A stretch of 64,000 nt of DNA from positions 4,879,501 through 4,943,500 of the forward strand of contig NZ_CP033932.1 of NCBI RefSeq assembly GCF_003815975.1, given 5' to 3'. Below the pieces are notes generated by a model that saw only the letters and a list, made by a program, of their open reading frames with translations, did not search any database and was not told where the DNA came from. This DNA comes from Chryseobacterium bernardetii (GTDB lineage: Bacteria; Bacteroidota; Bacteroidia; Flavobacteriales; Weeksellaceae). Below, piece after piece: positions 8,803 through 17,579 of the stretch; the first letter of the stretch is position 1, and the number at the start of each line of letters is the position of its first letter. The translations under genes were made by a program, and so were the position numbers.

Positions 8803-9729
8803 ATGGAAAACAATGATCAGCTAAAACCTCTGTCTTTTGAAACAGAGGAAGCCTTAAAACCATTATCTTTTGATTTTCAAAATGACATCAAAGAGGATTT
8901 TGTCCCTATTGCCAAAACCATTTCCAATGATATCAGAAATAAGGACAGCAATTTTGTCTTTTTCTTTGGTACTGCAGAATCGGGAAAATCTGTGATCCTC
9001 TCTTCCATGCTTTATTATCTAAGGTCATATGCGGGAGTTTTAAGACCCAAACTGGGAACTCCAAATTCTAAAGAAGCCAATGTTCTTCTCTCTGATTTTT
9101 TTGAGAACATCAGGCAGGGCGTACTTCCCAACAGAACAACAAGAGATCAGGTAACCCGTCTGGATCTTGTTTTTGAACCGAATAACAGATCTAAAAGAGT
9201 GGTTCCTATAGATCTTACTTTTCTTGAAACCTCCGGAGAAAACCATAATGATATCCGAAGAGGCGGAAGCTACCACAGCAGTATAGAAACCTTTCTGAAT
9301 GCCAATATTCCGCTTACTTTTATTATTGTTACCAGCTATGAAACTGCCTACAAAGATGATTCTTTAATCAATGAATTCCTGGATGAGCTGGAAAGGAAGG
9401 GGAAGAATTTAAAATCGGTGAATGCTATTCTGGTTATTTCCAAATGGGATAAATCCGGAAGAATGGATGTGGAAAGTGCAGAAGCCCTTGATGCCTTTAT
9501 CTCGGAACACCTTCCTATGACTTCACAACGAATTGATACTTATGGCTTAAGTAAAACGTATTACACTATCGGAAGTATCCGGAATACCACAGGAAGCGAA
9601 AAAATTGACCTGTTGAATCTTTCAACCGCTGAAGTGCTTGCCAAATGGCTCTACAGAAGCATTGCAGGCTATGATCTGGATTATGAAGGAACATTCTGGG
9701 AACGTATAAAATTTAGTTTTACAAATTAA
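8803..9729 (+). CDS. P-loop GTPase-like protein, second gene of a three-gene unit
   Basis: 308 aa. Walker A GTAESGKS is at 56-63, a switch-like LETSGENHND near 143-152, and ILVISKWDKSG near 205-215 fits the N/SKxD base-specificity motif of TRAFAC GTPases. The first 25 residues contain a short duplicated LKPLSFD/E motif that could be a binding tail. No membrane helix is present. From memory, standalone GTPases with helical partners are described among proposed bacterial conflict systems (the DO-GTPase/GAP1 families), and this may be a relative, but I cannot confirm that here. The stop overlaps the next start by one base, so the two proteins are probably made together. Confidence 0.85.
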   Translation: MENNDQLKPLSFETEEALKPLSFDFQNDIKEDFVPIAKTISNDIRNKDSNFVFFFGTAESGKSVILSSMLYYLRSYAGVLRPKLGTPNSKEANVLLSDFFENIRQGVLPNRTTRDQVTRLDLVFEPNNRSKRVVPIDLTFLETSGENHNDIRRGGSYHSSIETFLNANIPLTFIIVTSYETAYKDDSLINEFLDELERKGKNLKSVNAILVISKWDKSGRMDVESAEALDAFISEHLPMTSQRIDTYGLSKTYYTIGSIRNTTGSEKIDLLNLSTAEVLAKWLYRSIAGYDLDYEGTFWERIKFSFTN

Positions 9730-10964
9730 TGGACAGTACATATTTTTTCTCCGCATTCGGCACTTTCGGGAACCCGAATGGTTTCAGGCAGTCTTTTTTC
9801 CTGGGCGGCAACAAGAACATTGCCAAAGAAATCAGGACCTTTGATCTAAAAACTGATGCTATCAAGCTGTTCCCGCAAAGCAAAATCTATGCTATCCGGA
9901 AAGATTATGCCGGTGGAAGCCACCTCATCTCCTACTCTGTTTACACCTTTGCCAAGGAACAGAATTCGGACAGAGGCGGTACATTTATCGGTTCGAGCCT
10001 GCTCTTCGTGAATAAAATTGCTTCTGAGGGAATTATCGTCAATGCACTGAACGAATTTCAGAGGCATCTTGAGAAACATAACCTTTCAGAGGGAACTATT
10101 ACCGTCAATCATTCTGATCATTTTTCCATCCAAAAACCAAAAGATTTTGATAAGATAGGATTTAACATCCGGGAAGTGGATGAGCTTAACTTCAGCCAAT
10201 CCAACAATAATTTTCTTGTGGTATATTGTGAAACCAATGCCGGCCAGCTCCAGCACTTTTTTAACAAAGCTATTGATCTTTTGAACGTTTATGATACTAT
10301 TTATTTTACCCAAAGTCATGAAATTGGAGAATTTGTAAAGCAAAAAGGAATTTTTAAAATTGTAGATTCCAATGGATTTACAAAGGAGCTTGACCATCTT
10401 GAGGAGGAAAGAATCCGGAATCTTCAAAACATGATTGCTGAGCTTGAAAAAGAAAAAGAGAGCTTAAATGATGAGAAAACGAAACTGCTTGAAGATCTCA
10501 ACAGACAGATTTCGCTAAATGAAAAACGGCATCAGGATAATGAAGCTAAAATAAAAGAATCCAAAAACGGCATTGAGGTTATTAAGAAAGAATATCATCA
10601 GTATTCAGAAAAAATAGAGGAAATTATTAAATCTCTTACTTCTGACGGAAAGGTAGAAGCTGCTAAAAAAAAGTATATGGAAAACAAAAGATCGTTTGCA
10701 GACAGTATCCGCCAAAAGAAAAATATAGAATCCCTCTCTTCTCTCTCTTCCCAGAATGGAAAGTTTCAGCCAATGGGAAATCAGCCATATGCTAACGCTG
10801 GTGGACTTGCGGGTTTCCACAGTTCCGGCATGGAGCAGAAAAAAGAGTTTGAGCTTGATGGCTTCAAAGTAGCTACATTAATTTTATCATTACTGCTGAT
10901 TGGCACATTAGTTTTATGCTTTATGTGGATGCCGGAAAAATACTTAGCGGTATTTTCCCAGTAG
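9729..10964 (+). CDS. Coiled-coil, C-terminally membrane-anchored partner of the GTPase-like protein
   Basis: 411 aa. The first ~210 residues form an unrecognised globular domain that opens with STYFFSAFGTFGNPNGF. A coiled coil rich in E, K and N follows at about 220-320, then a disordered S/G/N-rich linker. A single C-terminal hydrophobic helix near 383-405 (VATLILSLLLIGTLVLCF) suggests a tail anchor facing the cytoplasm. The globular domain resembles, by general architecture only, the GTPase-associated adaptor proteins of proposed GTPase conflict systems. It is tightly coupled to the upstream GTPase gene. Function unknown. Confidence 0.83.
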   Translation: MDSTYFFSAFGTFGNPNGFRQSFFLGGNKNIAKEIRTFDLKTDAIKLFPQSKIYAIRKDYAGGSHLISYSVYTFAKEQNSDRGGTFIGSSLLFVNKIASEGIIVNALNEFQRHLEKHNLSEGTITVNHSDHFSIQKPKDFDKIGFNIREVDELNFSQSNNNFLVVYCETNAGQLQHFFNKAIDLLNVYDTIYFTQSHEIGEFVKQKGIFKIVDSNGFTKELDHLEEERIRNLQNMIAELEKEKESLNDEKTKLLEDLNRQISLNEKRHQDNEAKIKESKNGIEVIKKEYHQYSEKIEEIIKSLTSDGKVEAAKKKYMENKRSFADSIRQKKNIESLSSLSSQNGKFQPMGNQPYANAGGLAGFHSSGMEQKKEFELDGFKVATLILSLLLIGTLVLCFMWMPEKYLAVFSQ

Positions 10965-11047
10965 AACACTTTTCCACTTTATGCCTTCGCAAGATTCACA
11001 GCTTTTATTAAAAGTTAAAATATTATCTTCGTAAAAAATTTGACAGT

Positions 11048-11593
11048 ATGAAAAAAATAATATTTCTGGCTTCGGCTGTTCTGGTATTGAATTCATGTGT
11101 GGTAAGAACTGCCACTAAAGTAGTATCTGGAGCTGTAAATATAGGCTATAAGGCGGTAAAGGGAACTGTTAATGGTATCAGCTGGGCAGTAAGCAAGGCA
11201 AAGGGGAAAATAGATGAAGACCGTTTGGACGGAACCTGGAAAGTTGTAGGGGTTTATAAAGGTTCTTTTGAAGATTTTACCAAAGATCAGAATCCGGAAA
11301 GCACATTTTCTTCGGATTGTACAGAAGGTTTTGACCAAATGATTTTTAAAGCTAATAAATCTAAGTTTAAACCTGTACATTGCAGTTCTGATAAGGAAGA
11401 TTGGGTAAAATACTCTTTAGAATTCGGGAAAAACCCTATCACCAAAGAAAAAGAAAATTATATTGAATACAATTCCAATAATTATATTTCGGTGATTGAT
11501 GTTAATAGTAAAACAATGGTCCTGGAAGGTAACCTGATGCCTAAGCTGGCATTTTCCGGTGCTAAATTATATCTTCTGGAAAAAGTAAAATAA
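11048..11593 (+). CDS. Secreted lipoprotein, unknown function
   Basis: 181 aa. It begins with a lipoprotein signal peptide ending in the lipobox LNSC, so it is probably anchored to a membrane through Cys17. A stretch rich in K, V and G follows, then a lipocalin-like LDGTWKVVGVYKG motif, as in the many Bacteroidota lipoproteins with a small beta-barrel domain. A near-consensus -7 box, TATCTTCG, lies at 11024-11031. It is 83 bases after the three-gene unit and ends at a terminator, so it may be a separate transcript or a distal member. Confidence 0.75.
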   Translation: MKKIIFLASAVLVLNSCVVRTATKVVSGAVNIGYKAVKGTVNGISWAVSKAKGKIDEDRLDGTWKVVGVYKGSFEDFTKDQNPESTFSSDCTEGFDQMIFKANKSKFKPVHCSSDKEDWVKYSLEFGKNPITKEKENYIEYNSNNYISVIDVNSKTMVLEGNLMPKLAFSGAKLYLLEKVK

Positions 11594-11600
11594 ATTATAA

Positions 11601-11634
11601 AGCCTGTCTCTCATTATTGAAGACAGGCTTTTTT
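11601..11634 (+). terminator. Rho-independent terminator
   Basis: AGCCTGTCT (11601-11609) and AGACAGGCT (11621-11629) form a perfect 9-bp stem followed by a T run. Confidence 0.88.
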
Positions 11635-11670
11635 ACTTATTGCAGGGTTATTAGTTAGTTATTTTTATTT

Positions 11671-11733
11671 TTCACGGATTACACGGATGATTGAAAAGCG
11701 GATATACTAAAAACCTTTTTTAATCTGCGTGAA
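11671..11733. repeat. Degenerate CACGGATT/AATCTGCGTGAA inverted repeat
   Basis: TTCACGGATTACACGGATGAT at the left is partly complementary to TAATCTGCGTGAA at the right. It resembles the ACAGATTACACAGAT-type dispersed repeats common in Flavobacteriia intergenic DNA, as I remember them. Confidence 0.4.
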
Positions 11734-11737
11734 TAAT

Positions 11738-13222
11738 TTACTTATTCTCTATATCGGCAATTTTCTTTCCTTCTTCTCCCAGATAATGAAGAACCAGCTT
11801 TTCGTATACTTTATAACCATTATCTGAATTGGTAAAAATCAGAAGCCCTTTACCTGACTGGGGCAATAGAAATGCAATACATCTTGTACCATGATCTGCA
11901 CCGCTATGAGACAAGGCATAGTTTCCATTTCCCAGGTCATAAACTAACCACCCTAATCCAAAGTAAGTATCTTCTTTTATTTTTACCTGCTTCTTTATCA
12001 TTTCCTTAAAAATATTGGGCATCAGCCCTTTCCCTTTCATCACACTTACCATAAAATTCCCGTAATCCCCGATTGTTGTATGCAGATCATCAGCGGCATT
12101 GGCTGTCTTATTTTTTTCTACCGGATAATGCTTTCCTTCCTCATCATATCCTACTGTAAATCTGGATTCATCGGTATTCTGATCCCAGATATAATCTGTA
12201 TCGTTCATTTGAAGAGGATTAAAGATCAGTTCCCGGGCAAGCTGCTCCAGCGGCTTTTTAAATTTCTTTTCCAGAGCTTTCCGCAGGTATTCAAATCCTT
12301 CTCCTGAATATTGATATTTCGTTCCCGGCTCAAACTGAAAGTTGAGTTTTCGGTCAGCATTCATCCATCTCCAGTTGGGGAATCCAGTCTGATGAGAAAG
12401 AATAAGCCGGGTTGTTAATTTTTCATGCCTCGGATCACTGGCAATATCCGGATCTGTCCAATAAGTATCCAGAGGTTCATCCAGTTTCCAGCTTCCAAGG
12501 CTTATCAGACGTAAAGCTACCATTGCTGTAACGGGCTTAGTAAGAGAGGCCACATTGAAATAGGCATTATAGGGAGCTGAATATTCTTTTTTAATTTCAC
12601 CAAACATTTTGATCTGTTTCAATGCCCCATCTTCAATAATTCCCAGTCCAAGAGCCGGAATTTTATTTTCTTTCAACCAATTTCCTATTTCCTGATCGTT
12701 ATTAAAGACCGTTTCCTGATCGGTTTTTTCTTTGGCATGATGATCAAAACTGAATGACTTTGCTAATTTCCAATCATTATTCTCCAAAAGCCAGAAATTG
12801 ATAAACTTAGCCCCACCTACTAATTTTTCTGCCCGGCTGCCTTGTTTTTCATAAAACAGATGTTCCCCGTTCTGTATAGCTGCATACACTTTTCCATCTT
12901 TAAACATGGGATAGATTTGAGTGCTTTTATCAGCCAGAACTCTTTTGGAACGATAAACATCCGGAGATTTACAAAGACCATTTTTAAAGTCGGTCAAGAA
13001 TTTCTGTTTATCTGAAAAGCCGTCTTTATCATGATAGAATTCGAGATGCTCACTCAGCAGCTCCTCCATCTGTTTACTGTTACACATATTAAATCCTACA
13101 GAAAAAAGAAGGCTGTCCCTTGCCATTATTGTCTGGTAAAGAGGATCTGTTTTCGGCAGTTGAGCATAAGTATTAAAAAACAGAAAGAAAAAAAGAAATA
13201 CAGATGAAGCTGTTTTTGTCAT
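11738..13222 (-). CDS. Periplasmic serine hydrolase with N-terminal DUF4440/SnoaL-like domain
   Basis: 494 aa from ATG 13222. An in-frame TTG at 13240 lies inside a near-consensus -7 box and is unlikely to be the start. A signal peptide ends at TYAQ. The next ~140 residues look like a DUF4440 (NTF2-fold) domain. The rest is a class C beta-lactamase-type serine hydrolase: SLTK gives the nucleophile Ser and Lys, a YSGEGF motif supplies the tyrosine, and HSGADHG is the third box. Such proteins are usually esterases or D-aminopeptidases of cell-wall peptides, not true beta-lactamases. The fusion with a DUF4440 domain is the notable point. It is transcribed alone, with the Xre gene upstream. Confidence 0.85.
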   Translation of the reverse strand: MTKTASSVFLFFFLFFNTYAQLPKTDPLYQTIMARDSLLFSVGFNMCNSKQMEELLSEHLEFYHDKDGFSDKQKFLTDFKNGLCKSPDVYRSKRVLADKSTQIYPMFKDGKVYAAIQNGEHLFYEKQGSRAEKLVGGAKFINFWLLENNDWKLAKSFSFDHHAKEKTDQETVFNNDQEIGNWLKENKIPALGLGIIEDGALKQIKMFGEIKKEYSAPYNAYFNVASLTKPVTAMVALRLISLGSWKLDEPLDTYWTDPDIASDPRHEKLTTRLILSHQTGFPNWRWMNADRKLNFQFEPGTKYQYSGEGFEYLRKALEKKFKKPLEQLARELIFNPLQMNDTDYIWDQNTDESRFTVGYDEEGKHYPVEKNKTANAADDLHTTIGDYGNFMVSVMKGKGLMPNIFKEMIKKQVKIKEDTYFGLGWLVYDLGNGNYALSHSGADHGTRCIAFLLPQSGKGLLIFTNSDNGYKVYEKLVLHYLGEEGKKIADIENK

Positions 13223-13310
13223 TATTAAATTTTTTGACAAAGATTATATTTTCATCTGTCTCATCCCTAAAAATGAACCTGACAAAAACCCGACAAAGCC
13301 CTGACAGGAA

Positions 13311-13895
13311 TCATATCATATTGAAATTCAAACGAAAATACAGTTTCTTATTGCGGTCAATCTCTGCAGCATTGCGAAGGATTATAAAAATATTAGAGAG
13401 TACAATGACAATCATAAGAATCAGCGTAAACTGTCTTCCGAGCTTTAAAAATATCCCCAACATGAATACAACAGGTGCTATAACTGTCCATATCATCTGA
13501 ACTGATATAATCTGTCTGGCCAGGCTGTTTCTCTGCTTCATGGTAAACATCAGGAGAAGCGGAACAAGAATATTCAGTGGCGGCAGCAGGGTAAACAGCA
13601 GTGAAGAAAGGTTGATAATTTTAATGAGACCATAATTGATCTCAGGCTGCAGCTCTTCTTCCACTTCAGGAGCTATCTCATGGGTAACTTCATCATTGGT
13701 TACAGGAATTGCGATAATATTCTGTAAGGATTTCTCCTCTATTTCCAAGGCTTGGGCCAATGCTCTCAAGGTATGCCCTTTCGGTTCTGTACCTGCTTCA
13801 ATTCGTTGGATGGTTCTTACAGATATCTTCGATTTTTCTGAAAGTTCTTCCTGGGTAAGGTTTTTCTGCTCTCTTGCTACTCTTAGTTTAGACAT
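13311..13895 (-). CDS. Xre-type HTH regulator with membrane tail
   Basis: 194 aa. Residues 1-60 form an HTH_3/Cro-type domain (REQKNLTQEELSEKSKISVRTIQRIEAG). The C-terminal ~110 residues hold four hydrophobic helices (for example LSSLLFTLLPPLNILVPLLL and LILMIVIVLSNIFIIL). Membrane-bound Xre proteins of this size are common in Chryseobacterium-like genomes. It may sense a membrane signal and act on the divergent AraC gene or the downstream serine hydrolase, but its target is unknown. Confidence 0.82.
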   Translation of the reverse strand: MSKLRVAREQKNLTQEELSEKSKISVRTIQRIEAGTEPKGHTLRALAQALEIEEKSLQNIIAIPVTNDEVTHEIAPEVEEELQPEINYGLIKIINLSSLLFTLLPPLNILVPLLLMFTMKQRNSLARQIISVQMIWTVIAPVVFMLGIFLKLGRQFTLILMIVIVLSNIFIILRNAAEIDRNKKLYFRLNFNMI

Positions 13896-13947
13896 GAATG
13901 ATTGGGAAATATTTACTTTAATTCCATTAGCTAATTTACGTTTTTTT

Positions 13948-13983
13948 CAATATTGGGATCACAAGCTGCCTATCCCGGTATTG
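13948..13983. promoter_or_regulatory. 12-bp imperfect palindrome between divergent regulator genes
   Basis: CAATATTGGGAT (13948-13959) and ATCCCGGTATTG (13972-13983) are complementary at ten of twelve positions, and the other two form G-U pairs in RNA. It sits between the Xre gene and the AraC gene. It is a candidate operator. Confidence 0.4.
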
Positions 13984-14101
13984 CAACAAAAAAATTACAG
14001 ATCTCTAAACATGATTAAAAAGCGTTATCAATACCAATTTAGAATCTTCTGCCACAGTAACTTTTTATATTCCGAATCAAAACAGATCTTTTATATTGTT
14101 G

Positions 14102-14109
14102 TAGCTTTG
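14102..14109 (+). promoter_or_regulatory. Bacteroidota -7 box for the second AraC gene
   Basis: TAGCTTTG matches TAnnTTTG, 20 bases before the ATG at 14129. Confidence 0.6.
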
Positions 14110-14128
14110 TACAATCAGTTTCAAAAAA

Positions 14129-14995
14129 ATGAAGCATACCATTCCTACCTACGATCTAAGTGACATTTCCAGGCATCGCTTCCATATAAAAAGAATGGAT
14201 CAGCATACGTATTATGCGGAAAATATCCTTTTGGATAAAGGAATACATCGGGACAGCCATTATATATTTACTTTCATGGAAAGCGGACATGTAAAAATGA
14301 TGGTAGACTTCAACATCATTGAAGCTGAAAATTCTACTATCTTCTGTGTATTACCCGGACAGGTACACCAGGGATTTTTAATGGATAACGTGAACGGATG
14401 GTTTGTAGCTGTAAAATCTGATATGGTTCCGGATGCTGTACGTTCTGTTTTTGAAGAGTTTCTGGAAGGAATACGTCCTTTGAAAGTGGAGACAGCATGG
14501 GTAGAAAAATTCAATAACACGGCCGCTATACTCCATTCCTTTTATACGGAAGAGATGCTGGCTTCCAAAGAAGGTTTCTCAATGATCCAGTCTCTGCTTC
14601 ATACTTTTATAGGGATGTTTGCCTTTATTTACTCAAAAGAAAACAATTCTCAGGCCGCCTCTGAAAATCGTTCATTACAACTTACACGGGAGTTTAAAAT
14701 TATGGTAAGGCAAAACTATAAAACCCTGAAAAGTCCATCCGAATATGCTGAAAAGCTAAATATCTCCAGAGGGTATCTCACAGAAGCCGTCCGTGAGGTG
14801 ACCGGTAAACCTGCCCAACACTGGATTCATCAGGAAATTCTGATTGAAGCCAAGCGGTTATTGGCGTTTACCCATCTTACCATAAAACAAATTGCTTATG
14901 AGCTGGGATATGATGACCACACGTATTTCAGCCGCTTATTTTCAAAACTGGAAGATGAATCCCCTTCTGAATTCAGGAATTCAAACAGGAGCTGA
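14129..14995 (+). CDS. AraC-family transcriptional regulator
   Basis: 288 aa. The N-terminal cupin-like sensor domain contains IHRDSHYIFTF and FCVLPGQVHQGF, matching the regulator at 5468 nearly position for position, so the two are paralogues. The C-terminal region has the AraC double HTH (LTIKQIAYELGYDDHTYFSRLF). The siderophore-interacting-type reductase gene follows 138 bases later on the same strand and is the likely target. The effector is unknown; the pairing would fit iron-linked control, but nothing in the sequence proves this. Confidence 0.87.
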   Translation: MKHTIPTYDLSDISRHRFHIKRMDQHTYYAENILLDKGIHRDSHYIFTFMESGHVKMMVDFNIIEAENSTIFCVLPGQVHQGFLMDNVNGWFVAVKSDMVPDAVRSVFEEFLEGIRPLKVETAWVEKFNNTAAILHSFYTEEMLASKEGFSMIQSLLHTFIGMFAFIYSKENNSQAASENRSLQLTREFKIMVRQNYKTLKSPSEYAEKLNISRGYLTEAVREVTGKPAQHWIHQEILIEAKRLLAFTHLTIKQIAYELGYDDHTYFSRLFSKLEDESPSEFRNSNRS

Positions 14996-15133
14996 AAACA
15001 CCGCAAAAATTTCTGTCCTATTCTCCGGTATATTATTCTCTTCATATCCTTAACCACGAATTGTCCAATTATTCCCATGAAACAGCTATCGTAATATTTA
15101 TATTTTGAAGCTTCCTTTGCAATAAAAATTCTT

Positions 15134-15856
15134 ATGCCAAGTTTACCAAAATGGATCAACGATACAGTAGAAAATGTATGGTCCTCAAAATTCAAAGATT
15201 GTAAAATTATTCATATAGAAAGTGTTTCGGGAAACCTTCGTCTTATACGTTTTGAAACTGATTTACAAGACATTCAGTATGAACCTGGTTATGCCATTGG
15301 GATAAGGATCAACGACAGGGATTTCCGTAATTATTCCCCTTTCAATTTTAACAGGGAAGCAGGAACTTTTGAAGTTTTATTTCATATCCACAATGATTCT
15401 GCTGTGGGAAGTTGTTTTGCAGCCCATTTATCTGTTGGGGATTCTATAAAAATATTGATTCCCAGAGGAAAGCGATTTTTTGAGCCGAATGCAAAAATTC
15501 ATTTCTCCATAGGGGATGAAACCTCACTGGGCAGCTCTCTTTCCATTAAAGAAGCTGTGGAAGAAGCCGGTTCTTCATTTATCTGTCTTCATGAGCTGGA
15601 AGAGCCCCAGGCTCTTGAAAGTCTCAATTTATATGGTTATCACAGTCCCAAAAACAGTACAATGAGAATCATAGAAGCCTTGACTGACTTTCTGAGAGAG
15701 GAAAAACAAACCATTTACAATGATGATGCTGTTTTTTACCTTACAGGAAACGGAAACCGGATGTCACTGATTAGAAAATATCTTAAGGCTAAAGGAGTTT
15801 CTTCAAAATGCATCAGATCGCAGGCCTATTGGATTGAAGGGAAAAAAGGACTTTAA
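15134..15856 (+). CDS. Siderophore-interacting-type FAD/NAD(P)H reductase
   Basis: 240 aa. The N-terminal FAD-binding barrel has RNYSPFNF, the RxYS flavin-contact motif. The NAD(P)-binding half contains GDETSLGSSLSIKEA, the GDET signature of the SIP family, and ends in AYWIEGKKG. SIP proteins reduce ferric siderophores in the cytoplasm and release iron. It is a little shorter than many SIP family members. No siderophore receptor gene lies next to it, so its substrate here is uncertain, and other ferredoxin-reductase-like roles are possible. Confidence 0.83.
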   Translation: MPSLPKWINDTVENVWSSKFKDCKIIHIESVSGNLRLIRFETDLQDIQYEPGYAIGIRINDRDFRNYSPFNFNREAGTFEVLFHIHNDSAVGSCFAAHLSVGDSIKILIPRGKRFFEPNAKIHFSIGDETSLGSSLSIKEAVEEAGSSFICLHELEEPQALESLNLYGYHSPKNSTMRIIEALTDFLREEKQTIYNDDAVFYLTGNGNRMSLIRKYLKAKGVSSKCIRSQAYWIEGKKGL

Positions 15857-15860
15857 AAGA

Positions 15861-15916
15861 CAGGAAGCTGGAAATGATACTGATAAGTTATAAGAATTTC
15901 CAACTTCTGTTTTTTT
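15861..15916. terminator. Hairpin between convergent genes
   Basis: CAGGAAGCTGGAAAT (15861-15875) is largely complementary to ATTTCCAACTTCTG (15896-15909), followed by seven Ts. The arms share GGAAGCTGGAA with the hairpin at 22474, so it may be a dispersed repeat reused as a terminator. Confidence 0.6.
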
Positions 15917-15924
15917 ATTGAATA

Positions 15925-16503
15925 TTATTTTAGTTTTTGTCCCAATACTCTTACTTTCTTCAGCCATATTTTCCGCTGCTCCTCAGTAGAAGTTCGCACA
16001 ATTCCGAGGTATGTAACCTTTACCGGCTTTATCCCGCAAAACTCAAGTATTGATTTTTTTAGCTGATTGACGCTTGGTCTTCCATACACAAGACGATAGT
16101 ACCAGCCCGGTTGGTCGATTGTAGTGATAATATGAGCTGTTTTTCCTTTTAAAAGTTTATCCCACCACAAAGAGTTCTCTCTGTATTTATAAGCTAACCC
16201 AGGGAGAAAAAGCCGGTCTATAAAACCTTTCATCAAAGCAGGCAAACCTCCCCACCATACCGGATGAATCCATACCAGGTGATCTGCCCACTGTATAGTT
16301 TCCCAGGCATTTAATAGATCCGGCTCCAGATTCATTCGTTTTTGGTATCCAAACTGTAAATTGGGGTTAAAGTTTAAATCTGCAATCCTAATTTCTTTGA
16401 TTTCTGCTCCTGCTTCTATAGCTCCATTTTTATAAGCTTCAGCAACACCGGAATTGAAGGATTCTTTATTCGGGTGCCCATTGATAATAGCTATTTTTTT
16501 CAT
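15925..16503 (-). CDS. NAD(P)H-dependent oxidoreductase, flavodoxin-like fold (quinone reductase type)
   Basis: 192 aa. It starts with KIAIINGHPNKESFNSG, the FMN/FAD phosphate loop of the NQO1/MdaB family, and has the conserved WIHPVWWGGLPALMKGFIDR segment that lines the flavin site. These enzymes carry out two-electron reduction of quinones or nitro compounds in the cytoplasm. The start overlaps the end of the upstream gene by four bases (ATGA), so the two are translationally coupled. Confidence 0.88.
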   Translation of the reverse strand: MKKIAIINGHPNKESFNSGVAEAYKNGAIEAGAEIKEIRIADLNFNPNLQFGYQKRMNLEPDLLNAWETIQWADHLVWIHPVWWGGLPALMKGFIDRLFLPGLAYKYRENSLWWDKLLKGKTAHIITTIDQPGWYYRLVYGRPSVNQLKKSILEFCGIKPVKVTYLGIVRTSTEEQRKIWLKKVRVLGQKLK

Positions 16504-17525
16504 GATGTTATATGGGTATTAATAGACTCATAGGCATTAATCTGAGCCAGTAATGATAAAGGTTCATGCAGTTGATGACTGAAATAAATATTGTTTTCGT
16601 GAGGATTCCTCAATAACTCTTCTGTATGTATAACTGCTGATAAAGCTGTTAATTCTGCCTGGCCTTTTGTACTCTGCAGGCTCAGTTTTTTCTCACCATC
16701 TTTAGCCTTTATTACAACTTCAAAAACCGCCTGATCTCCATTTCCGCTTGATCCGAAGATCATTTTTCTTTCTTTTAAAGACAGAATATTAAAAATCCTG
16801 AGATATTGAAAACTCCCTAACAGCCAGGTAATAAATTTAGAATTATAAGTCATTTTTACACTCACATTGGAAATTCTTTCAATCCTGTTCAGGATGTACA
16901 GATCAGGAACATCAAAATTGTAGGCATTCCTTTTTCCTATTCCAAAAGAAAAATCAAAAATTTCAGTATCTAAAAAATGCCTGATGGAATTAGGTTGATC
17001 ATCTTTGTAATCATAAAAGGGAACTGCTACATTTTCCGCCATAAAATGAGCTGAGCTCTCTCCAGCCAAATCTTTAACAGAATAATATACAAAAAGTTTT
17101 ACAGCCTGAATGCCATCAGTATCTTTTGAAAGGACATGAACCAATCCTGGGACTATCCCACCCATCCATCCGGAACTGAAAACAATTCGGCTGCTGATCT
17201 CTGTTTTTCTGGCAATATCATAGGCTTTTATCAGATCAGGAGTTGGTTTTGTGATGTCCAGATAATCAATCTTATTGGCAATGGCATATCTGAGCACATG
17301 GTCAGACTTGTCATTCACAGAAAGAATGATAAGACTGATTTTGTTATCCGTAATAACCTGAAAAGTCTTGGGATCAGTAACGTCAATCTTCAGGTTTCTA
17401 TCCGTAACACCCTCTTTGCGCCCGCCAATAAAAACATTGAGATGAGGATTTCTTGTCTGTAAAATACGGGCAATTGTTTTTCCCACCAATCCATTTCCTC
17501 CTATAATCAGAATATTGTTCTCCAT
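16500..17525 (-). CDS. NAD(P)-binding Rossmann protein, saccharopine dehydrogenase-like
   Basis: 341 aa. The N terminus IIGGNGLVGKTIARIL is a Rossmann nucleotide-binding loop. The overall layout (Rossmann domain, middle dimerisation domain with FSSGWMGGIVPGL) resembles saccharopine dehydrogenase-like proteins. True lysine-pathway activity is not implied. It is co-transcribed with the downstream flavodoxin-like reductase, and the Crp-type gene just upstream on the same strand may control both. Confidence 0.78.
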   Translation of the reverse strand: MENNILIIGGNGLVGKTIARILQTRNPHLNVFIGGRKEGVTDRNLKIDVTDPKTFQVITDNKISLIILSVNDKSDHVLRYAIANKIDYLDITKPTPDLIKAYDIARKTEISSRIVFSSGWMGGIVPGLVHVLSKDTDGIQAVKLFVYYSVKDLAGESSAHFMAENVAVPFYDYKDDQPNSIRHFLDTEIFDFSFGIGKRNAYNFDVPDLYILNRIERISNVSVKMTYNSKFITWLLGSFQYLRIFNILSLKERKMIFGSSGNGDQAVFEVVIKAKDGEKKLSLQSTKGQAELTALSAVIHTEELLRNPHENNIYFSHQLHEPLSLLAQINAYESINTHITS

Positions 17526-17538
17526 TTATTTTTTTTGA

Positions 17539-17546
17539 CAAAATTA
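17539..17546 (-). promoter_or_regulatory. Bacteroidota -7 box for the Rossmann/reductase pair
   Basis: On the minus strand this reads TAATTTTG, matching TAnnTTTG, 13 bases before the start at 17525. Confidence 0.5.
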
Positions 17547-17579
17547 TAGAGGCCATACACCAATAAACAGGACAAATGT

